Assembly: GCF_901709675.1 (NCBI RefSeq)
Contig: NC_051097.1
Coordinates: 3,338,539 to 3,402,538, forward strand
DNA from: Syngnathus acus
Lineage: Eukaryota; Chordata; Actinopteri; Syngnathiformes; Syngnathidae
Length of the DNA stretch: 64,000 bases
Direction: 5' to 3'
Both the position numbers and the translations under genes were made by a program. Below the pieces are notes generated by a model. That model searched no databases. It had not been told where the DNA came from and worked only from the letters and a program-made list of their open reading frames with translations. Shown here piece by piece: positions 1 through 14,078 of the stretch (positions are counted from its first letter, which is position 1; each line of letters opens with the position of its first letter).

Positions 1-1334
1 CTTGAGTTTGACAAGGGCATGGATTACTGCAAGTGTAATAGTTTTGTATTCAATTTAAACGTTAGTTTTCACACAAATTAACTATTATTGTGAGTGAATT
101 AAGATGAGAAATCCTCATTTTTTTCCTGAAGCCATACTGTTTTGGGAATATTTTTGTTTAGTCGTGTGTTTTTACCAATTTAAAATGGTCCAATAAATGT
201 TGGGAAACACTGTCCTAAATTATCAGGCCTTTGCTCTCATTATCCAGATCAGCCAACTGCTGCTTTGCAAGACCCAGCCAGTCTGAAAATGTTTGCATAC
301 CTGTGTCTTGGCTAGATTTACGGACCTTGCCATTTGATTAGGCCTTTGTAGGAGCAAGTTTTCATTGTGCTTGCAAGTGTGTGTTTGTGTATCACTGTGC
401 ATGCGCGTGCGTTGATAGCGTTCTTGCCTACAGCACTTTGCCATTCAATGGGGCCGCCATCAAGTTGTCATGGCCCAGAACGCTCATAAGAGACGATCTG
501 TCAGTTCTATCCAGACAGACTCCTAAGCAGGCTGACAGAGGGCACAGTAATAACCATTAATGCAGTCCAGGACTTTCCCTGTTGAGACACTGTGTAATGA
601 TGATCCTGCAATGTATGATCACATGCAGGTGCTGTAATAAGTTGCACTGAAGCCATTTTTTTCTACCGCCACGTAATATATAGACCCAATGAACCAGAGG
701 ACATTATGTTTAACGTAGTAAAAACCAATCAGAGGACTGTACGTAATACGTAGATTGCGTACCTCCGTCACCATTGACCAATGTGCAAAGCATTAGGACC
801 CGCTAAAATGGCATCGACAAAGACGTGCTTACGAAGCTTTCTGGAAAGCCGGAATCATTGCCAAAGAGCAACGTGACAACCACGAGACAATGACGAGAGG
901 GAACTTGGCATGTTTAATGGCGAATTTGCCCAACTGTTTAATTCGGATACAGAAGATGTTGACTTGGATGGATTTGCGTATGAATACCGATTAATAATAA
1001 TGTGAGTAGAGTAGAGTGCATAGTAGCATAAAGTACAACCAAAATCACTGTCTTGCTCCCATGACGGTTTTTGTTTACCGTAAGTCATGGCATGCATGCG
1101 CCCGATAATGCGGTGCACCCCATGTGTGGATTAGATACAAAATAGACCCTGCTATTGAGTCTGCGCCTTTTTAAACCAAAGCGCTTTATGGTACGGAAAA
1201 TACGGTAAATGCATTCCCAATCTTGTTTTGTTGATATATAAGCCGCACTGGACTATAAGCTATGTTTTATATATTTATATATATATATACGTATATATTT
1301 ATATATATTTATATATGGGCTATATTTGGATGTT

Positions 1335-1750
1335 TACCGTATTTTCCGGACTATAAGGCGCACCTAAAAACCTAAAATTTTCTCAAAAGCCGACAGTGCG
1401 CCTTATAGTCCGGTGCGCCTTATATATGGACCAAATTGCTAAATTTAAACTGGCCCGAAGCATTGTGTCATGAAATCAATCATAAGTGGCCCGCTGAAGA
1501 CTATGAATCATGAATCAAAAAGACTATGGATCATTATTTTGTGATTATAACGTAATTTGTTGCATCTGAAGTTGAAATAAAAAAGATAAAATGGAGAATG
1601 ATTTGATTTGGATTAAAAATCTGACATGATGCATTAATGGTGCGCCTTATAGTCCGGTGCGCCTTATATAAGGATAAAGTTTTAAAATGGGCCATTCATT
1701 GAAGGTGCGCCTTATAGTCCGGTGCGCCTTATAGTCCGGAAAATACGGTA
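1335..1750. mobile_element. Short inverted-repeat DNA element (MITE-like)
   Basis: The left end reads TACCGTATTTTCCGGAC and the right end is its inverse, GTCCGGAAAATACGGTA, giving terminal inverted repeats of about 28 bp. Inside are several copies of a 'gcgccttatagtccggt' motif. There is no coding capacity. The same ends bound the element at 13857-14325, which confirms a dispersed family. The target duplication is not resolved; TA is possible. Confidence 0.75.
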
Positions 1751-2246
1751 ATTACCATGTACAAGAGGATATGCACTAATCATACAATATAATAAAAATC
1801 ATCAAACATTCGTGAATAAATCGCATTGGACTATAAACCGCCGGGTTTATAGTCCAGAAAATATGGTATTTGCAATATTAGACTTGGGTTTGAAGTTTGT
1901 GAAAATTAAACTGGTGACTTTGATTGATGGTAAATTGAACAAAAACACTGTGGTCTTGTCAGATATGAAATAATCACTAGGCCTGCAACTAACAATTATT
2001 GTAAGATCGATTAATCGGTTGATTATTTTGTTGATCAATTGCTGAATTGGCTAAAACAAATAAGTTAATTTCTTTCAGTTTTTCAAATCCATGACATCAT
2101 CTCAAATTGACTGCAAAAATGCGCAAACATGAATTAATGATTTGTTTACTGATTTGGTTTGTAACATGTCAGACAATTGGCAAAAAAGGTTGATCATAGT
2201 TGAACTCCAAATACAAAGCAAATGATTTAACACAAGGGAACTCGAG

Positions 2247-2463
2247 GGCGGCACTGTGCCGCACTGGTTAGCACGTCCGTCTCAAAGATAGGAGGGTGTG
2301 GGTTTGATTCCACCTCCGGCCCTCCCTGTGTGGAGTTTGCATGTTCTCCCTGTGCCCACGTGGGTTTTCTCCGGGCACTCAGGTTTCCTCCCATATCCCA
2401 AAAACATGCTTGGTATGCTGATTGAGCACTCCAAATTGCCCCTAGGTGTGATAATTGCACCTC
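2247..2463 (+). mobile_element. tRNA-derived SINE, 3' truncated
   Basis: The head contains tRNA-like promoter boxes (ctggttagcacgtccgtctc as box A region, gggtttgattcc as box B). It is followed by the fish SINE body with 'tgtggagtttgcatgttct' and 'tttctccgggcactc'. It matches the more complete copy at 61001-61361 but stops near 'ccctaggtgtgataattgc'. Confidence 0.85.
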
Positions 2464-4180
2464 TAAATGATTTCATGGTCCAACCTTTAATCTAACTTTT
2501 GCAACGCAAGCCCAAACATGCTTTTTTTTCCCGTTGAAGTTGTGATTAATATTTGTTTCTATGCTTTCATAGTCATTCAGTTGAACTTGAGCTAGCCATT
2601 ATGTGGAGTCGCTATGTGTCGCTACATGTTGAAGTACTTTCACCAACCAAATTCAGTGCGTGATCTCATGCTGTGATTATGCACAAAAATATTTTGTTAT
2701 ACAACACTATTTATGTCATTCTCAATGGAATTCTATCTTTTAACCTGGTCAGAAAAGGTGCTGACTTAGATCCTACATCTCAAATAGAGGGGCCTAAATT
2801 GCATGTTCACTAACAGATTGAATGCACGGCTGGTGGTCATGTTGTGCATGATCTTATAAGACTTTGATCTTTTACTGAGATTCCCAAAGGCAGATGACCA
2901 ATTGTGCATTTACTCACAGATTGCGTGTGCTGTTGGCAACAAGTGTAGTAAATGAGGTGGAGACCACCGCATTTGAGAGCATTTTGCACTTTAGGTCTGA
3001 TCGTTAGCCCAGCAAGAGCAAAAAAAAGAGACTTGGTGTAATTGAACTGGAGGTTGAGCTCTCCATAGACCTTTTTATACATATATGCAGTTTGTAATAT
3101 GTTGCTAATCTGTAATAATTTTGTAGGCTTTTCAAATTCAGCATAATTATTATCATCTTTAATATTTTCAAAAGTGCCGCCCCTGACCACGGCACAACCG
3201 GTGGGTGTTTGACAAATGCAGTGGAAGGTGTCTCGAGTGTTCATTTTATAGCGGCCAACTTTAAATCATCCGCAAATGGAGATCTTGCAGTTCCTTATAA
3301 ACATACTTTACATGTGCTGATCTCCTGCATGGAATCCAGCAAGCAAATCTGTTCTGCTTCCTCTATTTACATAGACTGTGCGCCTCACCTGCTGTAAGGG
3401 AATGAGAGGAGCTTCAATTGGTCGGGACGTTGGAGCAAAAATCTGATTGCGTCTATGAAAATACCAAAGAAAGATAAAGCCACACTATGTGCACAATTAG
3501 ACCATGCTTTGCACTAGACTGACTTCATAAGGTATATTTAAAGCCTTCCTTTCTTGAAAACCTATAGGATAGTCTTACAGACTGGGAGAAGATAAGCTAA
3601 GGGCGATCCAGTGTCAGTTTGACAAGCAGACCAGTCTGCCTGACTTTGTGGATCAGGATAAGAAAGCATGAAAGGGGCTTTGTGTTCTCTTGGGGTACCT
3701 TGTTAGGCCTCTTGCCTGCCTCTGCCCTTCAATCGCCTCACATTGCCCCACCGACTTACGCCACATGAAGTTGTTTTCTTTCAGTTTGTTATTCTTGTGG
3801 TAGTTATTGTGTGAGCATGCATCAAGGGTCAATAACTGATTGTGCAGTATTTGTTTTCTCAGTAAACAGTTCCCTTTTATTGTACTTTTACTAGACTTCG
3901 ACTCAACTTTATTCAGCCCTTGGGATTGCTCCCTCAGGAAATTCTGGCTCCAGTAGCTCACACAGAAATAGTACAAAAATGAGTAACAAACAGAGAGAGC
4001 AATAAATAAATTGCATAGCTAAGCATTACTCCCTAAATGCATTTGTTGCATGCGGTGCAAAATGGAACATTATTTTGTTGTATCTGTCACAATTTTAAAA
4101 CCATCTTGTTCAATGAGTATCTGAAAAAGCTTTATTTTAGTTCATTTGTTCACTCATTCATTTCATCATTTATTTAATTA

Positions 4181-4247
4181 ATTCATTCATTCATTCATGC
4201 ATTTGTGCATTCATTCATGCATTTGTGCATTCATTCATTCATTCATT
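4181..4247. repeat. (ATTC)n microsatellite, imperfect
   Basis: Tandem attc units are interrupted by 'atgcatttgtgc' twice. Confidence 0.85.
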
Positions 4248-5250
4248 TACTGTCAAAATTGAGTTGTCAAAAATAATAGATTAATCGACAAGTAATTGAT
4301 TATCAAATGAATCAATAACTTTAGTAGTTGAGGAATGCCTTCTAACTTAAAATTGTCCAAATTCTCTAATGTCAACCTCTCAATGGTAATTATTCATTAA
4401 TTTATGTAGTCCTTCATACAATTTATTTTCAAACATCTGCTTTTACTTTGGAAAACAATCCACTGCATCAGTAACAACCAGTTTCAAAAGGTTTGGTGAG
4501 TACAACATTAATTCCTTTCGTGTGGTATTGTTTGATTTTTTTTTTTTTTTTTAATCACTAAACAAAACCAAATAAACAGCAGTAATTAGTTCATAAACAA
4601 AAAGAGGTTTTGAAATAGACTTTTATGCAAAATTAATTTTTTTGATAAATCGCTAGAATAACAATTTCCAAAAATATTCACTATTTATATCTCTAAATGA
4701 TTTTGTATTTCTTGTTCTGTATTTGTTGTGTGTTATCACAGTTACTATAGTGCTTTAACTAAACAGCGTCTGTAGTCAAGGAAATAAAAAAATAAAAAAA
4801 CCTTTCCAAGCCATCAATAAATCATCCTAGTTTTTGCTGACACAACTCCCACCTGAACATTGAATCTGACTCACCGTTGCAGCTGTTCTTTCTTCACTTT
4901 CTTTAAATGATCCCCTGTACGTTTGTGTCCCACCTGGCCTTCAAAGTGAATTTGTTGTAAATGTTTTGGCAGCATGCAATGGGTCAGGAGTAATATGATA
5001 GGGTTGTATGAGCTACTACTGTATGTTCTCCATAGTATGTTGCATATGTTCTGCCCTACAACCTCTCAGGGTGAGCTCCTGCCACACTCTCGTCTCCTGT
5101 GGCTCTTGTACTTTCCATATGTGCTTCCCTTCTCAAACCATTATGAGCTAACAGAATTCACCACGTTTATCTTTATCTTGAACCAGACCCATAACGTTTG
5201 GAAAGATGGAAGAGATCATTCTAAATATCCAGCATCTCGATGCTCTGTTG

Positions 5251-5578
5251 CACAGGTGTCAAACTCAAGGCCCGGGGGCCAGATACGGCCCGCCACATCA
5301 TTTTATGTGGCCCGCGAAGAAAAATTGTGCATCCAATTCGTGTGTCATTACTAGAATTGCAAATCATCTTCACTTTTAATAATATCTTTTTTTTAAATAT
5401 TTGACCAGTTTATACTCGTCTGATTTGAAAACAAGTTATTTGTCAGTTTGTTTTGTAGCTTTTACTGTTTATAATATGAGGTGCTCATACATTTATTTGG
5501 GTTGACAGTCATAATGGTCTTGCGAAAGAAGCTATGACTACAATGCGGCCCGCAAAAAAAACAAGTTTGACACCCCTG
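5251..5578 (+). mobile_element. Non-autonomous hAT element, 328 bp, family A
   Basis: It starts CACAGGTGTCAAACTC and ends GTTTGACACCCCTG. It is flanked by 8-bp direct repeats ctctgttg (5243-5250) and ctctattg (5579-5586), which differ at one base. The body carries the family's 'ggccagatacggcccgcc' segment and an AT-rich middle without coding capacity. Eight-bp duplications are the hAT hallmark. Confidence 0.85.
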
Positions 5579-7130
5579 CTCTATTGGGAGAAATATGAAA
5601 ACGTATTATTATTATTTTGTTTGTGTCAGCTCTGTAAGCATATCTGTCTTTTTTATGTCTATTATAAGGGACACTAAATAACATCCTTGTGCACAAGGAT
5701 TTTGTAAGACTGCTAATATTTGGTTTTACCAGGCCTGCAGCAAGTTGAGTGTAGTGTTGTGCGTCTTATCGATGGACTTTTCATGATTTTGATTATAATG
5801 TATAATTTGTGCATATTCTCTTACATATGGAAATTAAACAATAAAACACCTGCGGCTAGTCCGGTGCATCTTGAACAAAACAGGACTTTCCCCGAATTCT
5901 AGTTGGTGCGGCTTATATTCTGGTGCAGTTTATAGTCCAGAAATTACTTCCAACAAAATAGAACACACTACAATAGTGGCTCTTGTTTTTACTGTTATTG
6001 TCCTCTGTGTGATGCAGCAAAGTTCTGCAGGATAGTTCACTTTCTGAATTAAGGGCAATAGAATTTTTGGCCAGAATGCACAAGTGTGAGTAAAACATCC
6101 TGGCATTAAAAAAGATTCTGATATCGTTATAGTATATAGCGTTAGGTCTTGTATGTTCTCTTCACTGTTTTCAGGTCAAAATTTGCTATTGAGATTTGCC
6201 TGCATGAACATTCCTTCTCCCAATGCCACATTCTTGTATAACCTTATGCATTATTGTGCAAAAGCTGCACTTGAATCACAGTGCGATTTTTTTAATTGGT
6301 GATTGAAGAGGCACTAACTGTGTAAATGTTTCTGGTTGAAAATTAATAACATTAAATGTGGTGAATTGCAACTTAACTTGATAGATAAAGAAACTTCATG
6401 CAGAGTTTGAAGATTTGTGAGGTGCTAAAAGGGGTTGGAATATACCATATTATTACAAAGCAATGAATACAGAAATAAAAATACCACTGAGAAGTACAGA
6501 TAACATTTATAAGTAAAATATTTCAGCATAATAAAATAGATTGAAAGGAAAGATTAGCCTTGAGCCAACATAAATTTGTGTTCCCTAGAGGGGAAAAAAA
6601 GTGATCCAACAATAACAAAACAAATATCTGTGTAGTGGTATTAAGATTATGAACTCTATAGCGATAATTTATAAACCAGGTCCAAAGAAAAGAAACATCT
6701 TGGATTACAAGACTATTAGCAAAACTCTCATTGGCCTATAAAGACAGAAATGTGATGAAGCTGTGAAGCTAAATTTCTCATTGATGTACTAAAAGTGTGA
6801 CTGAATTCTCGTTTTGATATTTTTTATAACTCTAAATTATTATCTGATAGTTGCAAGATCATGACAAAAACAAAAAAATCTTTAAACAAACTTGTCAAAA
6901 GTATACTTGTTTTAAAATTGTGCATATGTGCATATTCAAATATGATTTCCTTGTATAAACAAGCTGTGCATTGATATTAATGCATATTAATAAATCGTTT
7001 TTTATGATTATGCCTAATTTTGTAATTGTGGAATGTAATATTCGTAATTGAATTTTGATTAATGCATTCATTCTGTTTCTCCTGCATGTATCTTACAATC
7101 AACGTTTGCTTTCTCTTCTGTATCTCTTAG

Positions 7131-7760
7131 CAAAATGCGATGTGGCGACGAGGCGTTTCTCGAGGAGATGGGACTCTGCCTTCAGGAACAAATCGTAAAG
7201 GTGCTGTAGGACAACGAAAGGTCCTTGTTGTGGATGAAGACACTGAATTATTAGATCTGACTTCGCAAATTGGCGGGCAAATCAACCCTCAGTGGAAGCC
7301 TTTCAAAAGTAGACTCAAGGGAAAACAAAACAGGAAGCCTGGAGTGGCCTCAAAGCATTTTGAGGACAATATCACTTCAAATAAAAAGGTTGACCCTGGT
7401 GGGAGAACGTCATCACCATTCCCAGGAAAACCAAGCAATGACATCATTAATCTTGACAATAGAAATCCTCGCAAAGACCCCGTTGTGGCATTTACTGCTC
7501 CTCCTAAGCTTCTCTTAGATCCCAGACCACCTTTTGACTCTACTGGACAAAGCGAGGACATTGATAAATTGACCAACTACACACAGAACATTACACACAC
7601 TCACCATCCAGCTAAACTCCAAGTTAAACTTCCAAATAAGAGCAAATCTGGAACCATAACCGTTGTATCTAAAGACGGAGACCTGATCTTGGGTTCAGAT
7701 GGCAATCTGTATCGTCTTAAACCTGGAGCACCAGGCAGGATGGGCCCTCCTGGACAAGAG
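7131..7760 (+). other. Collagen exon: N-terminal variable region and start of minor helix
   Basis: This 630-bp exon follows acceptor tctcttag and ends gag|gtaagt. It encodes 210 residues, mostly non-collagenous, polar and rich in Pro/Lys/Asn/Asp, with N-glycosylation sequons (DNIT, NYT, NIT). It ends in the first Gly-X-Y triplets ([12 protein letters not shown]). The first Met (7140) is not followed by a signal peptide, so the exon is internal. In V/XI chains an acidic variable region sits at this point between the TSPN domain and the minor helix; this one is less acidic. Confidence 0.8.
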
Positions 7761-10700
7761 GTAAGTGTTACTCAACTTGTAATAATAATGCCTTGGATCC
7801 TTGGATGAGCCTCGAAAAGCCATAATTGTAGATTGGTTAATATTAGTTTCGTAGGGTAAAACCGGAAATGGTTGTGTGATCGGACTTTATTTTCTTAACT
7901 CAAGCGCAGGGAACTTATTTTTGTCACGGGCCGCACCGTAGTCATAGTTTCCTTTTGAGGGCCAATATGACTGTCAACAAAAATAAATGTATGAATATCT
8001 CATATTATATACAGTACAGGTACAGGCTACACAACAAACTGCTAAATAATTCATTTTGAAATCCGAAACTAATTTCAATTTTTAAAAAAGATGAATAGTA
8101 ATAACAATTCTTAGCAACATCTCTATTTTTTAAAAGTAAAGAAAATTTGCAATTTGAGTATTGACACATAGTCGATACACAATTTGTCTTCGCGGGCCAA
8201 ATATAATTACACTATGAGCCAAATCTGGCGCGCCGCCCACAGTTTGATGAAGATATGTTTTAAAGATTTTTGTATACATGTTGACTGAGGCTGTCATATT
8301 GATAAATTTGCTTATACATATCACTGAATGGCGAAATTGAATGATAAACCTTCGAGCCAAGGATGTTTGGCTTTGCAGCTAACAAGAAATGTTTTCTATT
8401 AGCCACCATCTGAGCTTGATTATAGCGGATGTTACACCACACAAACATGTTGAAACACGTCTCTGATCTAAGCTCAGATCAGTATTTATTTCTTTTTAGT
8501 CCCTAGAAGAGGGTGTGATCGTGTCATTTAATATAGGTGAACCAGACCTTGACGTTACGACTAGCTAATTCTGTACTAGTCTTAAATTAAAATGACCAAG
8601 ATTCATCACTAGCATTATTGCAACCGTATACCTCAAAATATTCTGTTTCTGACCTGCTTAGTTTGATATAAAAATATTCCGTTTGTAGTCTGCTTAGTTT
8701 GATATTTATGAACAGTATGTAGGCACGGTGAGCAGATGTTTAGTCGATCCGTCTCAGTTTTTGAGGCCATGGGTTCAAATCTGGGCTCCGGTTTTCCTGT
8801 GTGAAGTTTGCATGTTTTATCCGTGTCTGCATGGGTAAGGTACTGTATAGTACAGTAGTAAAATATGTGTGTGCACATGTATGTCTTGAAATTGAAAAAA
8901 GCTGAAGACATAATTCACTGACTGTAATATTTAGCCATTAACAAAATTATTAGACCACTAAACAATATATTTTATGGGTCGATACGTAAGAGGTTTCCAG
9001 TGTGGGTATAAAAAGATAATTCAGTATTAAATTTGTCATTCTTGTTCAAAATAATAAAATGTTTAGAGCTCACTGAAATTGAAATAATATATATTAAAGC
9101 ACTTCATGATGCTGGATGGTTTCCCAGACAAGGTGGTGGTGTGCATGTCAGATTTCATTTTTTTTTTTATACATGCAACCAATTATACGCATCCAAGAAA
9201 ATGTGTATTGTAGTAGTTGTATTTTATGCATTTTGCGGTCTATTGAGTATTCACATTGTTATTTCAACTTTAGGGCTGTGTTGGAGAACCTGGGTGGCCT
9301 GGATTTAAAGGGGATAAGGTGAGGAAAACCTGTTTTAGACGTAATTAGCTATTTTGTGTTGACACATTTAATCATTTCACTCACCAAAGCGAACATTCTG
9401 ATCACCCACAACATTAAATCAATGTTCAGTGTATATTTTTACTCATAGTAGTGTTTCTCTCCTCAGCTCTGAATGTGCCTTTTTCACTATTTCCATGAAC
9501 TGAATTGTGATTCTCAAAGGGTAAGATCGGCCCTGAAGGGAGTCCAGGAAATAAGGGTGACCGTGGACCTCCAGGACCACCAGGTTTACCAATCCTGTAT
9601 CTGTGGAGAAATACTGCTGAGGAATGGGCTGCCTTCCAGGTATACGCCTGGCTGATAAAAATGCTTTTGGCTAAAGCAGGGGTACACATAAACACTTGGA
9701 GGGCACATTATATAAACACTCGATTCAACTTGTTCATTCTCTAATTCGGAAGTCCATCTCACCTAAGTTTTGTAATGATGGCAGGATTTTGTCATTTTAA
9801 ATATTGTCAGGACGTTGTTGTTGTTTTTTTAAATGATAGATAATCGAAACAAAGCAAACTTTGGGTGAAGGTTGATCATAGTAAGTCCCAAAATCCTCCA
9901 GATTATTTTAATGTGTATCGTGCTTAATTCCCTTGAAGTAAACTGAAAATAAAGACAGAGCGTGTAGTCAGTGTGTGCAAGAACATCTGCGCTCGTCTGC
10001 TTATTCTTTGAACAATGACTTCAGCCTAGTGTTGCGGAATGCACCCCCAGATATTTTGGAATGATGGAGAGCCCTTTATTAGATGAAAAGATGACAGAAT
10101 GAATCTGTTTGTAGTTTGTGGTTTATTCTACAAACTTTGAACTTATCTGCAGTAACTCCCATGACGCCTTTCAATGACAAAGTAAGGAAATGAACGACAG
10201 AAAAGTTACAGTAATAGATGAAGGAATAAGAAATGACATTTGCTTATTTTGTGAATCTTGTCTGTGTTTAATTAATGTAGCAAACCAGTTTCTACCAGAT
10301 GCTCCATGCTGGTTGGCCTGTAAGTAGGAAGTGATTAATAACACATTAAACAGATTTTTTTTTTTTTATCCTCACTCACAATGTTAATTTATTGTGAGCT
10401 TTCAGATTAAAGATGGTCCTGCTGGACCACCTGGAGAGATGGGCAAGACTGGCATGCAGGTTAGGAATTTGCACTATCCATGATCAAGGCTCATGCTTGA
10501 ATGTTCTTTCTGATCTTTCCTCTCAGGGGGCCCCTGGCGAACCTGGGGAACGTGGGCGACCGGGGGTGCCAGGAGAAATGGTAAGCATAAATTATTGAAG
10601 ATATTTGAGATGATTAAAACTGTTGTTGAACACAACATTTAAGCTAAGTATTGCGCAACACAATTAAAGGTAATTTAAAACAAGTCTCCTGGAAGTCTCG

Positions 10701-13700
10701 TGTGATCTAATGGAAACAAGCTTGTGTTTTGTATATTGAGAAATCGCAACCTGATTGCCAGACAGTGCACTGGACCAAACATTGAAGTTTGGGATCATTA
10801 GAAACACACAGTGGAACTGAAGCATTATCCAGGTAGCAGACTTCCATGTCTATGGTTCATGGGAAAGGAAGTCTAAATGATAGTCTTATTTTGTGAACCT
10901 GGTTTCAGTTGTGTCGTTGATATGGACAAATATCTATCATTTCTCAGAATCCGTTACTAGACACCAGTAGTGATGGGAAAATGACGCTACAAATTTGATT
11001 AATGTACCAGTTGTATTTTTTCCTCTTCTAGGCAGCAGTGTTGGTTTATAAAGGGGTTCAAGAAATGGCAAGTCAGTGTACTTTGTTGAACAGAGCTCCA
11101 TCAAGAGGAGCCAAAACCTGTCATTGAAATGATGCAATGTCAGTTGTCGTGGCCCTGGGTTCAATTGCCCGGGACGGCCCGGAATTAAATGATAGATGGA
11201 CGGATGGATTTTCGGCATGCAAAATGTAAAACAAGCTAAACAGTAAGGTGAATCCAATACATTATTGTACCGAAACGTGAATTACAAAAAATGGTGAACA
11301 GTGCCATCTGCTGGAACTCATCCAACTACAATGTATCGGCGTATGAGCGTGAATATTTCTGTATGCTGAATACAGTATTGTCAAGTGAAATATCGCTACA
11401 GAAACAAATTCCAATCCTTCCATCATGCTACCCTCTGCATAAAAGCATGACATCAATCATCCACCACAGTGTGTAATATAATGTACTGGGTTTGAGTAAG
11501 TGTTTTTTTTTCTCAATCCATGTATCATTCCTTGTTCTCTACCTGTCTTCAAATTGAGTTATTGCTACTCACAATCTTCATGTCAAGATGTGTTGAGCCA
11601 GATGATGCCTGGTCTGTGTGATGAACGGCTCCAATAAATCTTCAAGGCTAACATAATTTACAGTTGAGTCTTACGTTGCTAACTCATAGCTGTATTATTA
11701 ACGTGTTTCCTTACATCCTTAGTCCATTCAAGATCTTTGTTTGAACATGCTCTCCATGAATTAAATGTTACAGTTGTCAAGTATTATATAATACACTTAT
11801 AATAATTTACTATGTTTTCTGAAAGGGTGAACGCGGCCCCAGGGGTCCTCCTGGAAGAGCAGGGGCTCCAGGCAAAGATGGGGAAAATGGAGAAGATGGT
11901 CAACAGGGGTCGAAAGGTGTTGCTGGCTCACAGGTTGGTATTTTATGTGAAGTTCTGTTTTAAAGCTAGAGAGTGACACAGAAATAAATACATAGGTAAT
12001 ATACGCAACATGTCAAGTGTGTTTATCTAAAATGGAATTAAAGTCCCATTGTCAATTGACTCCAGGGTCCATGGGGCTACCGTGGTGAGCGAGGTTCCAA
12101 AGGGGAAAAAGGCGATGAGGTGAGTAATTACAGATGTTTTTTGTCATTATGCAGATTTTTGTCTGTGCCTGATTTTGTGGCATGTATTCTATCCATTTTT
12201 CATTTAGTTTTAATGTAGACTCTTTTTTACTTTTGTCATATTGGGCTACGATTTACAACTATTTTAATAATCAATTGAACTGTTTAGTACTTTGTTGATT
12301 AATTGATGCATCGATTAAGAAGTTAAATTATACAAGCTATCTAAACAGTTAATAGATAAGATAATCATTCTCAATTATATAATAATTATTCAATTGATTA
12401 GTTGTCAATTCATCGATTCATTTAGGACCTTTAGACAAACGCTATAGAACAAGTAAAACACACTTTTGGAGAAGCCTCTGGCTGCTCACTGATCTTAACT
12501 CTCATGATGAGATCTACTGACAGTTTTCCCCAACATTTGACTCATTTTTTTTTTTACACCATTGCTGGTTGAACTCTACAAATTTGAGTTACTCAGTTTT
12601 CTGTAGCCCACTGAAGTAAATAATGCTAACCTGCAAATGCCTTTCTGTCCTTGTGAGAAATATGCACACTTTGATTCATACAAACAACTAATGTTTTCGT
12701 TATTGGCTATTTTTTTCTCTTCCTTCCCAATAGGGCCTCATCGGTAGAAAAGGTCCAAGAGGGCAAAATGGGGAACCTGGCGAGAAGGTACACCTCTTGG
12801 TGGCTACGCAAAATTTTGAGTACACTATTATCTGGACTTTTATATGAAAATGCAAAATCTGTACAATAACTTTTTGCAATGCTCTATGTATCTTCATTAA
12901 ATGAAATACAGCTTTATTTATTTATAAAGGGCACATCTAACTGATGATTTCTTACTGCTTTTATTACTTTCTAGGGTTTGGCTGGTTTACCAGGGCCACC
13001 GGGTCCTGTAGGGCCCAGGGTGAGTGGCCTTCACCTATTGCAAATGTTTGTTTGGTCATTGTAATTTTTGTGTCAGAATAATATTGAATATATATATAGT
13101 GTAGAATAGTAGTCTGAGAAGATAAAAACACATCACAAGGTTAGTCATGAATGAACACTCATGCTGCTTCTTTGTAGAAAACGACACACTTTGTAAAGAT
13201 TCTGAATCTGAATAAATTTTGCAGGGGCCTCCTGGGATCCGAGGTGGATATGGTCCAGAGGGCCCACGTGGACTTGACGTGAGTGATATGCCCTTTGAGC
13301 TTTTATTTATATCAAATCCATCTCCTCTGTGTTCAAATTTCATTGTTGCGCATTTATTGTTCATCATGCTTTTTGTGCTCCTTCATGTGTTCTCAAGCTA
13401 CTTCTGTATTTTTTGTTGCCGTAATGTTGGTGTGACCAATAAATACCATTAAATGATTGTAATTCCACAAATGGCCCCCCAGATACGATCAATCAATGTA
13501 ATAAATGTAAAACAAAAATAATACCTTGATGTTGTTTTCTGATGGATGCTTTTGAAGTCTTTTTTGTTAGCTATTATATTGTGGTACACTACATAATATC
13601 TACTCATGTCCAGGGGGAGCATGGATTGGACGGCCCACCAGGTTTTCCGGGTCTGACGGTAAACTGACGACATTCAAAGAGAAAAATCATAATTTACATT

Positions 13701-13988
13701 CTATACTAATAGTGTTTTACATTTTGTGTGTTTGTCATTGAAGGGTGCACAAGGCCTCACAGGACAAGTCGGTGCTCAAGGAGTTAATGGCTCAAGGGTA
13801 AAATGGAACCACTCATGTTATTTAGGACAATTCACCTTTGAAATGTGAAAAATGTTTACCGTATTTTCCGCACTATAAGGCACACCTAAAAACCTCAAAT
13901 TTTCTCAAAAGCCGACAGTGCGCCTTATAATCAGGTGCGCCTTTTATATGGACCAATATTGAGCCACTACAGATAGATATATAGATAT

Positions 13989-14078
<90 letters not shown>

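Larger units (their letters stand above)
1..7130. other. Repeat-rich intron or 5' flank of the collagen gene, no coding exon recognised
   Basis: No open frame here resembles a signal-peptide exon or a laminin-G/TSPN exon, so the collagen's upstream exons are either left of the window or too short to see. The stretch holds an AT-rich tract (about 1268-1316), an inverted-repeat element (1335-1750), a SINE copy (2247-2463), an ATTC microsatellite (about 4181-4247) and a hAT element (5251-5578). Part of a repeat beginning with a 'ctgcaactaacaattatt' motif lies at about 1980-2110. Fragments of the inverted-repeat element's end lie near 1189-1207, 1845-1867 and 5908-5943. At 918-1000 a short acidic frame (FAQLFNSDTEDVD) sits upstream of one such end and may be transposon debris. 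From 5945 to 7130 I see AT-rich unique sequence and the acceptor for the exon at 7131. Confidence 0.6.

Noticed and set aside
2837-3244. A 135-residue minus-strand open frame
   Set aside because: No recognisable domain, no start context or splice structure, and it lies in repeat-rich AT sequence. It may be LINE debris but I cannot show it.
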